Of a stretch of 64,000 nucleotides of DNA, positions 46,784 to 55,849 are shown one piece after another (positions within the stretch are counted from its first letter, which is position 1; each line of letters begins with the position of its first letter). The notes under the pieces are model-generated. The model was not told the DNA's origin, searched no databases, and worked only from the letters and a program-made list of their open reading frames with translations. The position numbers were made by a program, and so were the translations under genes. Source of the DNA: Solirubrobacteraceae bacterium (GTDB taxonomy: Bacteria; Actinomycetota; Thermoleophilia; Solirubrobacterales; Solirubrobacteraceae); assembly GCA_030690545.1 (NCBI GenBank), contig JAUYGN010000032.1, positions 1 through 64,000 of the forward strand, in the 5' to 3' direction.

Positions 46784-47734
46784 TTGACAGTCAGCGCGTT
46801 CGCGTCGTCGCCTCTGCCGCAGGTAACGTTGGTGGCGTCGATGCCTGCCGCTGATATGCCGGAGACGCTCTTTGCCGACCTCGCGCGCGGCGACGCTTCG
46901 GAGGCCCGGAGGGGGGAGCCGATATGGGAGTTCCTCGATCGTGTCGACGATCCCGTGTTCGATCGTGTCCGCCGTCTGTTGAACCACTGGGTGGCTTTGG
47001 CGCGCCACCAATGGTCGCCCGAAAAGGTTCCCGAGCGCCATCGGGGTGCCTACGCGCAATTGTTCGACATGGCGCGCAAGCGCAGAGTCATTCTGCCTAT
47101 CTCAGCCGCGCATCTCGTCGAGACCGCCCGCTCGGATGGTCGCTGGTGGCGCGATCTCGCCACGATCATGCTGCAGCTTTCACGCGGATGGCAGATGCGC
47201 AGTCCGCTCAAGGTGCGCCACCACGAGCTTGCTGCCGCGATGGCTGGCGACCGCCCCGTCGACGGTCCGCCCGTCTTCACGTTGGAGCCCGGAGTCCTCT
47301 TCGCATCTGACAGGCCCGCCGCTGAACGCGGGGAAGTACCAGAGTCGGTCGCGCCTGGCTTGCGCGATGTGCACGGCCGGCTGATGTGGGTATCGGCGTT
47401 GGCGGAGGTTCTCATGGAGGACGAGATTGAGGACGATCCCCATGCCAGCGCGAAGGTCGAGCGATGGCGATCTGCCTACGAGCGACTCGCGTCCCATATG
47501 GCCAACGCCAACCTTCCTAGGCAGCACATCCGTCTCAACGCACTTGCGAGCCTTCTCGCGGACTTGACTGATGACCTCGCCTGGGCCGCCACGACGGTTG
47601 GGCTCTCGACGGGGTGCTTCGAGGGATGGATCGCCAACGCCAACGAGCACATCGCGCGGATGCCGTATCTCGGCCGCCTTCAGGAGGTCATGCACCGGCG
47701 GCTGCGTAACCCGCAAGTTGCAGTGTCTGGCTGA
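46784..47734 (+). CDS. unknown protein, possible third component of the IetAS operon
   Basis: 316-aa ORF 17 nt after the ietS stop, same strand; RRVILPISAAHLVETARSDGRWWRDLATIMLQLSRGWQMRSPLKVRHHELAAAM is vaguely PIN-like. Confidence 0.65.
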   Translation: MTVSAFASSPLPQVTLVASMPAADMPETLFADLARGDASEARRGEPIWEFLDRVDDPVFDRVRRLLNHWVALARHQWSPEKVPERHRGAYAQLFDMARKRRVILPISAAHLVETARSDGRWWRDLATIMLQLSRGWQMRSPLKVRHHELAAAMAGDRPVDGPPVFTLEPGVLFASDRPAAERGEVPESVAPGLRDVHGRLMWVSALAEVLMEDEIEDDPHASAKVERWRSAYERLASHMANANLPRQHIRLNALASLLADLTDDLAWAATTVGLSTGCFEGWIANANEHIARMPYLGRLQEVMHRRLRNPQVAVSG

Positions 47735-48035
47735 CGGTCGCGGGCGGTTGGAAATCACGCCGTGACACCAGGATTCGGTCTTTCTGTGCTTGAGCGGCGT
47801 CACGGCTATTTCCCCATCAGAGCGATGGTGTTCGAACGACCCCAATGACATGCACTTCCTTTCCTGCGCCGCGGGATACGCCGACGTCATAGTTGGCGAG
47901 AAGCACATTTCGAACCACATCCGCAGCGCGGGCAGGAACGTGTCCTCGGGAGCGCTCGTCTGCTCCTCGCCCGATGAAGCCGTCAACCATCTGGTCATCG
48001 TGCTCGCGTAAACCTCGCGTCCGGGTAGGCCTGTC

Positions 48036-49976
48036 TCAATTGTCCGCCTGGGACGGCGTAACGTGATTGCGAATTGCGCGGAGAAGGTCTGTGACGAATG
48101 GCGGCGGCGTGTCGGCGAGCTGGACAGCTCTCCGATACACCTCATCTGCCTTGGCGCTGATCCCCAACTCGGACGCTACACGGTTGCGGGCGACCCCCAG
48201 GCTCGGCCAGATCTCGTCGAGGTCGTTCTCGAGCCGGTCGCGAAAGTTCGCGCAGGTCGGCCGGATCTCTCGATCGGGCCAATCTGTTGGAGTCTCCCCG
48301 TTGAGCGCGAGCAGCTGGCGGTTCTTGGCCTTGACCGCCTCTACTTGCGCTGTTCGCTGAGCTTCAGTGAGTCTCTCCTTCCGCCGAAGTCGGTCGCCAA
48401 CGCCCGCGTCGCCGTCGAAGACGACGAAGGTTGGGATATCAAGCTGCCGGAGGATCGAGAAAGCGAGTGGGATGACGGTCTTGCCCCAGCTCGCGACGAC
48501 AGCGATGCCGTCGCGATCGAGCCCGCCGCTGAGGCGGGCTGCCGCGCCGATTAGGGCTGCGTCGGATGTGCCCTCGCATAGCACGACGCCACGGGCGAAG
48601 ATCGCTTCGGCTAGCGTCGATGACAACGTCATACGCGCTGCCGCATCGATCTCCGCCGTGATGTCCACGCCCTTCAATGTCTCGCTGACCTTCGCGATAT
48701 CGGCTGCAACACCCTCAGTCGCCCCGTCCTGGCCGCGGCGAAATACCCGGATATCCTCGAAAACGGCGGGCTTGACAAAATGCGGCGAATGCGTCGTATA
48801 GACGACCTGTACTGAGCGTGTTGACGCGTTCTCTGAAGCGGTCGCAAGCGCCGCGAGTGTGTCCGCCAGGCTGCGTGCCTGGAGCGGATGCTGGTACAGC
48901 TCGGGCTCTTCGATGCCCAGCATGAGCGTCGCCGGGGCCGACTCGCCACTGGACGACTCGCTGTCAGCGTGGTCGGTTTCGTTGACGCGATCGGCAATCT
49001 CATGGAGAAGCCCGATGACGAGTGCACGCTGGATGCCGTGGCCCTGACGAGCTACGTCAGTCGCGTGTCCGACCTGATCTTGGACCGTAACATCGACGGA
49101 CAATGCTGGGGGACGAGGAGGCAAGACCTCGGGCGTCAGCTGGACTGCGACGCCCGGGATGTAGTGCTGGACGCGTTCCGTGATGGCTTGGGCGAGGTCG
49201 CTGAGCTTCTCCGCTTGCGCCGATGTCACAAGGTCCTGGATCTTCTCGGTCGCCTGCGATTGGAGGTCCGCAACTTGCTGCGCGGTCTCTGTGTCAAGTT
49301 CGCCGATCGTCGTCAGTAGCCGACCGAGTGCTGACGCCTTGCCCGTGTCGAGAGCTACACCAGCGTCGTCCGACGCGCCGATGAGAACAAGATCGAAGCG
49401 ATCCACAAGCCGCGGCTCGCCCGCAATGCCGAACAGGTGACGCGCATCCTCGGATCGAACTACGCACTGCTCCGGGTGCTCGCGCTCCCGTTGCTCCATT
49501 GCAGCATCTGCCTCGGCAACCCTTCTCGGAGCAGGCCCATCGCACCCGACACGCTCGCCGTGCTCTTCGACGTAGGCCGCAAATCGCTGGCGTCGATCGA
49601 TTCCACCCGATGCCGCCCTGATCTCGTCGAACTCGGGGAAGACCAGCGCGGAGCCTGACAGCTTGTCGGTCTCGCCCGGGCGCCACGTGCGGGTGAACGT
49701 CGTTGAGCTGCCGACTGCGTACTTTCCGAGTCGTTGACGGTCGGCCTCGTTGATGCCGTCGAAGACCACCGCGACGGATACCAGTGCGCTGGTGTTGGCA
49801 CCTTCCCAGAGGTCACGCTCGTCCAAGGGGCCTCCCCGAAAGAACCACTCGAGCGCACGCAGGAACGATGACTTCCCGACTCCGCCACTGCCGACGATTG
49901 CCGTGAGGGAGCCGATGTCGACGGTAAGATCGGCGATGCACCGGAAGTTCTGTACTCGAACCTGGGAGATCCGCAT
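48036..49976 (-). CDS. OLD-family ATP-dependent endonuclease (AAA ATPase + TOPRIM)
   Basis: VQNFRCIADLTVDIGSLTAIVGSGGVGKSSFLRALEWFFRG; MLGIEEPELYQHPLQARSLA; VVYTTHSPHFV; VLCEGTSDAALIGAAARLSG..FVVFDGDAG. Confidence 0.88.
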   Translation of the reverse strand: MRISQVRVQNFRCIADLTVDIGSLTAIVGSGGVGKSSFLRALEWFFRGGPLDERDLWEGANTSALVSVAVVFDGINEADRQRLGKYAVGSSTTFTRTWRPGETDKLSGSALVFPEFDEIRAASGGIDRRQRFAAYVEEHGERVGCDGPAPRRVAEADAAMEQREREHPEQCVVRSEDARHLFGIAGEPRLVDRFDLVLIGASDDAGVALDTGKASALGRLLTTIGELDTETAQQVADLQSQATEKIQDLVTSAQAEKLSDLAQAITERVQHYIPGVAVQLTPEVLPPRPPALSVDVTVQDQVGHATDVARQGHGIQRALVIGLLHEIADRVNETDHADSESSSGESAPATLMLGIEEPELYQHPLQARSLADTLAALATASENASTRSVQVVYTTHSPHFVKPAVFEDIRVFRRGQDGATEGVAADIAKVSETLKGVDITAEIDAAARMTLSSTLAEAIFARGVVLCEGTSDAALIGAAARLSGGLDRDGIAVVASWGKTVIPLAFSILRQLDIPTFVVFDGDAGVGDRLRRKERLTEAQRTAQVEAVKAKNRQLLALNGETPTDWPDREIRPTCANFRDRLENDLDEIWPSLGVARNRVASELGISAKADEVYRRAVQLADTPPPFVTDLLRAIRNHVTPSQADN

Positions 49977-50283
49977 GGCCGATGTCTACTCGATCGTTCG
50001 GCGGGCGATCGCCGATCGTCAGCAGATCATCGCAACCTACGGCGGACACCGTCGCGAGATGTGCCCGCACGCGATCGGCACCAAGAACGGCCGACCTCAA
50101 GCACTCTTCTTCCAGTTCGGAGGATCGACCAGCACCAGTCTCCCTCCAGGCGGGGAGTGGCGGTGCCTCCCGCTCGCCGGGTTGAGCGAGGTCGTTGCGG
50201 TCGACGGCGACTGGCACAGCGGCTCGTCGCACTCCCAGCCGAACACGTGCATCGACGAGCTTGATCTCGAGGTCGATTACTGA
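49975..50283 (+). CDS. small conserved protein (WYL-like suspected), divergent from the OLD gene
   Basis: MADVYSIVRRAIADRQQIIATYGGHRREMCPHAIGTKNGRPQALFFQFGG...PPGGEWRCLPLAGLSEV; SD ggag upstream. Confidence 0.65.
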   Translation: MADVYSIVRRAIADRQQIIATYGGHRREMCPHAIGTKNGRPQALFFQFGGSTSTSLPPGGEWRCLPLAGLSEVVAVDGDWHSGSSHSQPNTCIDELDLEVDY

Positions 50284-50460
50284 CGCGAGACGCGCTGGCC
50301 ATGGTGTCGACGCCTCACCAGTGCGCGAGCACCCTGTGCGGATGGTGGACGCCTGGGTGATCCTAGGGTATGGGAGGCGAAGGCGACAATCCTAGTGGCT
50401 CGGAAAGCTGCTACCAGGGTAGGCGAACATTGACCGAGCGGGCTTCTGCGGTAGCTCGAC

Positions 50461-50516
50461 CACCTCCACGAACCGATAGCCGGTCGCGGGAAGGTGTTCA
50501 AACCCCGCCCCCGCCA
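50461..50516. other. putative attR of island A
   Basis: carries the 43.25-kb repeat arm followed by the tRNA-Tyr-like 3' end ttcaaaccccgcccccgcca. Confidence 0.75.
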
Positions 50517-50663
50517 CTCGCAGGCGCCCGCGGAGGTGGAAGCCGATGGGCCGCCAGCGTGGATCGATGTTCGACACCTGCGGCGACGCTGTCGAGGCTT
50601 GCTGGCGCCCCGCCGCGCCAGCTGACAGGATCGGGGCGTTCCCCGAGCCGAAGGAAGTCGTCC

Positions 50664-51110
50664 ATGCAAGCCTCCGCGCCCGCGCGCGTCCTCGTCGTTG
50701 CGCACCGGACCGCCGCCACGCCCGCGCTGATCGACGCCGTCTCCGCGCGCGCCGGTGCCGGACCGGCCGTCTTCACGCTGCTCGTGCCGCGCGCCCCGCG
50801 CGGGCTGCACCGGGTCGTCGATCCGGAGGACACCGGCGAGAGCGAGGCGCAGGCGGTGCTCGAGCTCGCGCTGCCGCTGCTCGAGGAGGCCGCCGGCTCG
50901 CCCGTCGAGGGCAAGGTCGGCGATCCGAACCCGGCCGACGCGATCACCGACGCGGTCAACCTCGACGGCTACGACGAGATCATCATCTCCACGCTGCCCG
51001 CGCGCGTCTCGCAGTGGCTGCGCATCGACCTGCCGAGCAAGCTCACGCCGCTCGGCCTGCCGATCACGACCGTCACGGCGAAGAGCCCCCGCTCGGCCGG
51101 CCGCCCGTAG
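50664..51110 (+). CDS. hypothetical protein (USP-like alpha/beta fold suspected)
   Basis: ARVLVVAHRTAATPALIDAVSARAGAGPAVFTLLVPRAP...GDPNPADAITDAVNLDGYDEIIISTLP. Confidence 0.7.
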   Translation: MQASAPARVLVVAHRTAATPALIDAVSARAGAGPAVFTLLVPRAPRGLHRVVDPEDTGESEAQAVLELALPLLEEAAGSPVEGKVGDPNPADAITDAVNLDGYDEIIISTLPARVSQWLRIDLPSKLTPLGLPITTVTAKSPRSAGRP

Positions 51111-51219
51111 GCGGTCGGGCGGCGCACGTCGCGCAAGCGCCTGCTCCGCCCGAGAGCGGGCCGTCGTGGCATGGCCGGCGAGCCGCTACCGTAGCCACCC
51201 GGCGCTACGCTTCGCGTCC

Positions 51220-51292
<73 letters not shown>

Positions 51293-51585
51293 TCCCGCGT
51301 TGTCCCTGCAAACGCAGGAACGACGCGGCGGAACGCACCCGACCAGTTCTGCAGATGTGGCACCGTGTGGAACCGTGGTGCCACACATCGTGCGCGAGCG
51401 AGCGATCATAGGGACGCCTCGCATGTGGGCCGCCAACCGCTCGCCCTTGCCCGCGTCGATCGTCAGCCACAGGTGTGGGGCGCATGCGGCTGACGACTCG
51501 TAGACGTCGACCCGATCGCCATACGTCGTGTCGATCGGCCTGTAGTGCTTGAAGCCACGATCGGTCACCTGGTAGTCGGCCACGG

Positions 51586-51870
51586 TCACAACACCTGCTC
51601 TCGTCGCTCAGCGACGCGGCTGGGGTCCGCGGGGGCCGCGGTACGCGCCTCGGCGATGAAGCTCGCTCGGAAGCCGAGCGGCAACGCGAGCATCCAACGC
51701 AAGACGACGAAGATCGTCCCGGCGCGGATGAAGGGGGTGGAGGCCGTTGAGCCCTTCTTCGCACGCGCCGCGATACCTCGCCACGCCGCCAACCACTCGG
51801 CTTCGACCTGGTCCGGGGCGAGTGCATTCCCGCCTTCTAGGACCGTCATCAACGGGTGCTGCTGCTTCAT
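51586..51870 (-). CDS. hypothetical membrane protein
   Basis: MKQQHPLMTVLEGGNALAPDQVEAEWLAAWRGIAARAKKG...TIFVVLRWMLALPLGFRASF. Confidence 0.45.
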   Translation of the reverse strand: MKQQHPLMTVLEGGNALAPDQVEAEWLAAWRGIAARAKKGSTASTPFIRAGTIFVVLRWMLALPLGFRASFIAEARTAAPADPSRVAERREQVL

Positions 51871-52043
51871 GGAGTCGTCCTCCGTGTTACCGGGGCCGCT
51901 GCACGGCCTCGGTCCCCCCGGCCACGGCGACCATCGAAGGGCGAGTCTACGAACATACGTTCCCGAGTGTCGGGGACGCAAGGGGTACCAGGCCATCGAT
52001 CGTCCGTTGACCTCGCGTCCACGCATCACGTAGGGTCGCACCC

Positions 52044-53083
52044 GTGGCGTTGACCGAAGCCGAGCGCGCCCTGCGCGACGCTGACAAGGCGTATAAGGCA
52101 CGCGTGCGCGACGCCGAACGCGAACTCGAAGAAGCCCGCGTCGGAGTACCCCGCCACACGTACGGCAAAGCCAAGCTGTACGCCGAACGCCTCGTCTACG
52201 GCGAGAAGGAGATCAAGCTCGCCCGGAGACACATACGAAGATCACCGCGACCGGGTCGATCACGACCGACAAGGACGACAAGCAGATCGACTCACGGGAG
52301 CTGTACCTTCGAGTTGAAAGCGGCGCGACCTTCGTCGTCATCAAGGCCAAGCCGGACGATGGCGAGAAGGTGCAGGAGCTCGCGCAGAGGATTCGCCTCG
52401 CAAGCCCGGACGCTGAGGCACACGCGGCGGCTCGAGCCAAGAACATCCAAGTCCGCTTGGACGACCTTGAGCGCGTCCGCGCGGACCGGAGCGAGATCCA
52501 GGCGGCGGAGGCCGCGCTGTCTCCCGAGGACATCGCGAAGGTTCGTCGGCACGCGAAGCTCGTGTGGATGAAGTGGGCCGCAGCCAGCCTCGTCGCGCTC
52601 GTCGTTGCCGTCGCGATCTTCGGAAACGACGACGAGGATGGTGGCGAGCGGGCCGCGGTGACGGAGACAGTCACGGTCACGGCGCCAACGGCCGCCACAA
52701 CCCTTCTTCTTCTTCTCCTCCTCCTCCGGCAAGCACAGCCGCAGCTTCATCGCCGCCGACGACGGCACCTACGGCCCCAAAGCCCCAAGGCGCCCCAGGC
52801 GAACTTGCCGAACTCGTTTCGTCGCTACTTCGACGAGTTCAAGAACACCGACTGGGGCCTGTCGGTCAACAACATCAGCGGCAGCGACAGCGGCTGGATC
52901 GACGTGATGCTCGCTGGGTCCAGCAAGACCCCTGAGGTCATGGACCATGCAGAGCGCGTCTGCCAGACGATCAACTTCTGGCTCGCTCAGACGGACAAGA
53001 AGTGGGCGAGGATGGGCTACGTCGAACTCTTCGATGGCACGCGCCTCGCGACATGCGAGATCGGCAGTGTCTCCCTTGAGTAG
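52044..53083 (+). pseudogene. membrane-anchored hypothetical protein interrupted by a frameshift near 52.23 kb
   Basis: MALTEAERALRDADKAYKARVRDAERELEEARVG...GEKEIKLAR continues in another frame as THTKITATGSITTDKDDKQIDSRELYLRVESGATFVVIKAKPDDGEKVQELAQRI... Confidence 0.6.
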
Positions 53084-53086
53084 CTC

Positions 53087-53752
53087 GTGAGTAGCCGCGC
53101 GCTCTACGTCTGGATCGGCGTTGCGCTAGCCGGCTTGATCGTGCTCGCCGCGATCGTTGGCGACGACGACCCCGAGCCAGCGGCGGTAACCACCACGGTG
53201 ACGGTCACGACACCCCCGCCGTCTCCACCACCACCACCGCCGAGCGAGCCGGTTGAGCCCACCGAGACGATCGCGGACGCCCAGAAAGCCATCGTCGCGA
53301 ACGAGTACGCGGAAGCGCTCGACATCGCCAAGCGCATCGACATAGAGGACACCGTGCGTCAGCGGATCGCGAACCAGCTGGGGCGTCGAGCGTCCGCGGC
53401 CGTCAAGCGCGGCGATCGCAGGGCAGCGAGCAGCCTGCTGCGTCAGGCCGGCGACTATCCGGGCACGCAGGCGACGACGCAGGCTCAAGCAAGTCTCCGT
53501 GCTGCGCAGGGCCGCGCGAGCGCTCGCCGCACTGCTGCGCGGGCCGCGGCGGAACGGGCACGTCAGGCGCGGGCCGCGGCCGAGCAGACAGCAGCCGAGC
53601 CCTCGGCGAGCAACTGCGACCCGAACTACAGCGGGTGCGTGCCGCCATACCCACCCGACGTCAACTGCGCAGACGTCAGCGGTCCAGTCCAGGTGCTGGG
53701 CAGCGACCCGCACGGCTTGGATCGTGACGGCGACGGCATCGGCTGCGAATAG
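53087..53752 (+). CDS. membrane-anchored protein with C-terminal excalibur domain
   Basis: N-terminal TM, Pro-rich linker, NCADVSGPVQVLGSDPHGLDRDGDGIGCE. Confidence 0.85.
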   Translation: MSSRALYVWIGVALAGLIVLAAIVGDDDPEPAAVTTTVTVTTPPPSPPPPPPSEPVEPTETIADAQKAIVANEYAEALDIAKRIDIEDTVRQRIANQLGRRASAAVKRGDRRAASSLLRQAGDYPGTQATTQAQASLRAAQGRASARRTAARAAAERARQARAAAEQTAAEPSASNCDPNYSGCVPPYPPDVNCADVSGPVQVLGSDPHGLDRDGDGIGCE

Positions 53753-53828
53753 GCGAACCATCCGGACCGCCGGCCACCACGGCCCGCCAGCTTGACGCCG
53801 GCTCCCGTGTCGTAGAGGCTTGATCCCG

Positions 53829-54191
53829 ATGAGACTCAGACGCGCTGTCCCGGCCGGCCTGTTGGTGGCCCTGATCCTCCCGGCAACGGCCCCGGCGACC
53901 GCTCTGGAGCGTGCGCCCGTCGGCTACACGTGGTGCGGCTACCGCGACTTCATGACGAACGAGTGGTCACGCAACGTGACGCCGGACGGTGCGTTCATGG
54001 TCGCGTACGCACGCGGCATGACGTGTGCCGCGGCGATCCGCAACGCGCGGCGCGTCACGTTCGCTCGCGGGGGGCCGCGACGCGCGGGCTACCGGTGCCT
54101 GACGATGCGTTCCGCGCACGAGTTCCTTGACTATCGGTGCACGGCCCGCTCGGGCAAGCGTCGCGCGTTTCGCGTTCGCACCGGCGCGTAG
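53829..54191 (+). CDS. secreted small hypothetical protein
   Basis: signal peptide MRLRRAVPAGLLVALILPATAPATA; Cys-containing mature region. Confidence 0.6.
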   Translation: MRLRRAVPAGLLVALILPATAPATALERAPVGYTWCGYRDFMTNEWSRNVTPDGAFMVAYARGMTCAAAIRNARRVTFARGGPRRAGYRCLTMRSAHEFLDYRCTARSGKRRAFRVRTGA

Positions 54192-54591
54192 CGTCAAGCA
54201 GCTCGTCGAGGCGCCCGCTCGCCGGGACGTAGCGGGCGGCTGAAGCCGTCGCTGGCGTAAACCTCGAGCTCGTCGCGGTCTGATCGCTCAAGCAGCTCGG
54301 CCGCGATGTCCTCAAGCGATGTTGCCGTGGCCAGCATGATCCATGGCTCGGCGGTGTTGGTGATGACGTAGAGGGTCCATGCGAACGGATATTCCTAGCT
54401 TTGCCGCCGGCTCCTCGCATGTCGCAGCCATGTCCGGTGCGTGGTGGAGAATCACACGTCCCTTGACGACCTTCAGCTCCCAGGCGTGGGAGTTGAAGGA
54501 CAATCACGTCTTGCGCTGAGGCGCGTAGGCTGCAGACCAGACACCTGCAAGCGTCGCACCCAGTCGGACAGAAGTCCAGATCGGAGGGCTG

Positions 54592-54867
54592 ATGAGCGAC
54601 GAGGACGCAGGCGAAATCGAGTATCACCCAAAGCGGCGCGCAAACCTTGCCGCCAAGTGCCCGCGGCACCCCAAGAAGGACTGGCGACCGCTTGTCGCGC
54701 GTGCCTGGGACGCTGGGTGGTGGTGCGAGTGGGGTGGTAACTACGTCCGATGTTGGCCGCCGGACAAGTCCACGCCCGCTGTGTCGCTGCCAAGCACGCC
54801 GAGCAGCAGCCGGACGCTTGAGAACTACACGAAGAAGATGGAGCGGGCGGGGCTGCCGAAGCGCTAG
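54592..54867 (+). CDS. small HicA-like protein
   Basis: DWRPLVARAWDAGWWCEWGGNYVRCWPPDKSTPAVSLPSTPSSSRTLENYTKKMERAGL. Confidence 0.5.
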   Translation: MSDEDAGEIEYHPKRRANLAAKCPRHPKKDWRPLVARAWDAGWWCEWGGNYVRCWPPDKSTPAVSLPSTPSSSRTLENYTKKMERAGLPKR

Positions 54868-55151
54868 GCGATGACGGACGACTTCGCGAACCGCAGCGGC
54901 GTCTCGCCCTCGATGATCTCCTGCACGCGCGCGAGGGTCGACTCGAGTTCTTGCTCGTCGTCCGCCTCGGTCGTGAACAGGAGATGGATCTCAAGCGGCT
55001 CCAGCGTGTAGCCGACCGCCGGCCCATCGACGCAGCTCTTCGCGTACGTCTCAACGGCCTCCAGAACAGCCTCAGCACGCGTTGCCAGGGCATCGGCGTC
55101 AAGCGGACCATGAAGTCCCAGACGCATCTCAATCTCGCGCTCGCTCATCAT
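54864..55151 (-). CDS. small hypothetical protein, convergent partner of 54592-54867
   Basis: MMSEREIEMRLGLHGPLDADALATRAEAVLEAVETYAKSCVDG...HLLFTTEADDEQELESTLARVQEIIEG. Confidence 0.55.
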   Translation of the reverse strand: MMSEREIEMRLGLHGPLDADALATRAEAVLEAVETYAKSCVDGPAVGYTLEPLEIHLLFTTEADDEQELESTLARVQEIIEGETPLRFAKSSVIA

Positions 55152-55338
55152 GCTCCCTTTCGGATCGGATCGCGGCCAGTGTCACGTGACGACGGACTAC
55201 CCAGCGCGGACGGTTGATCCATGCCATGCCAGCGTAACCCATCTCGAGGATCGGTAACCTCGCAAACAACGAAGACCCCCGCAGCCGCTGAGGCTACGGG
55301 GGTTAGCTGGCGCATTTCTTGCTGGCCATCGCCTGGGA

Positions 55339-55800
55339 TCAGCAGAGCACCCACGCATGGAGGCCCTGCGAACGCAGTACCCGACGAGCTACCCGCTCCT
55401 GCTCCACCGGGGAAGCTGCGGCAGCTGGGTAGTGATCGCCGTTGCGACGGCCGCCGTTGGCGTACCACGTCGAGTCGATGACCTGGAACTTGCCGCCGGC
55501 GGTGCTCTGCGGGTTCCGGGCGCGCGCCGCCGCCCACTGGCCGAGATGGGCGCCGCTCTCGCCGTGCCATGTGCAGCGCGGCATCGGGTGGCGCTTGTAT
55601 CGCGCCATCTCGGGCGACCCGCTTTGCGCGGACGCGGTGGACGCAGCGCATGCTCGAGCAGCCGCCGTGACGCTTGGCGAACTCGCGCTGCCTGACGCGC
55701 TCCTGGCATGCCTTGCCGCACGAGGCGGCACCGGCGATCGTGGGGGCAGCGGTGAGTGCCGCGGCGGCGAGCGCTGCGGTGACGATGAGTCGGATGAGGT
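55339..55800 (-). pseudogene. secreted transglycosylase-like (Rpf-type) protein, frameshifted
   Basis: LIVTAALAAAALTAAPTIAGAASCGKACQERVRQREFAKRHGGCSSMRCVHRVRAKR in one frame; MARYKRHPMPRCTWHGESGAHLGQWAAARARNPQSTAGGKFQVIDSTWYANGG in the next. Confidence 0.6.
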
Positions 55801-55849
55801 CGTGCCTCCTGCTTCGGGTCGCGCGCCCGCTACGGGGCAGCGCATGCCG

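Noticed and set aside
46784-47734. Confident PIN-nuclease call for the 316-aa protein
   Set aside because: Only a weak local resemblance; first acidic motif not evident, so left as unknown.
50277-50810. 177-aa minus-strand ORF containing GRGLNTFPRPAIG
   Set aside because: Not a separate gene; it is a different frame over the attR arm. The meaningful frame is AGAGFEHLPATG...FPSH*.
53403-53654. Minus-strand Arg/Ser-rich ORFs opposite the excalibur gene
   Set aside because: Shadow frames of a repetitive Ala/Arg-rich coding region.
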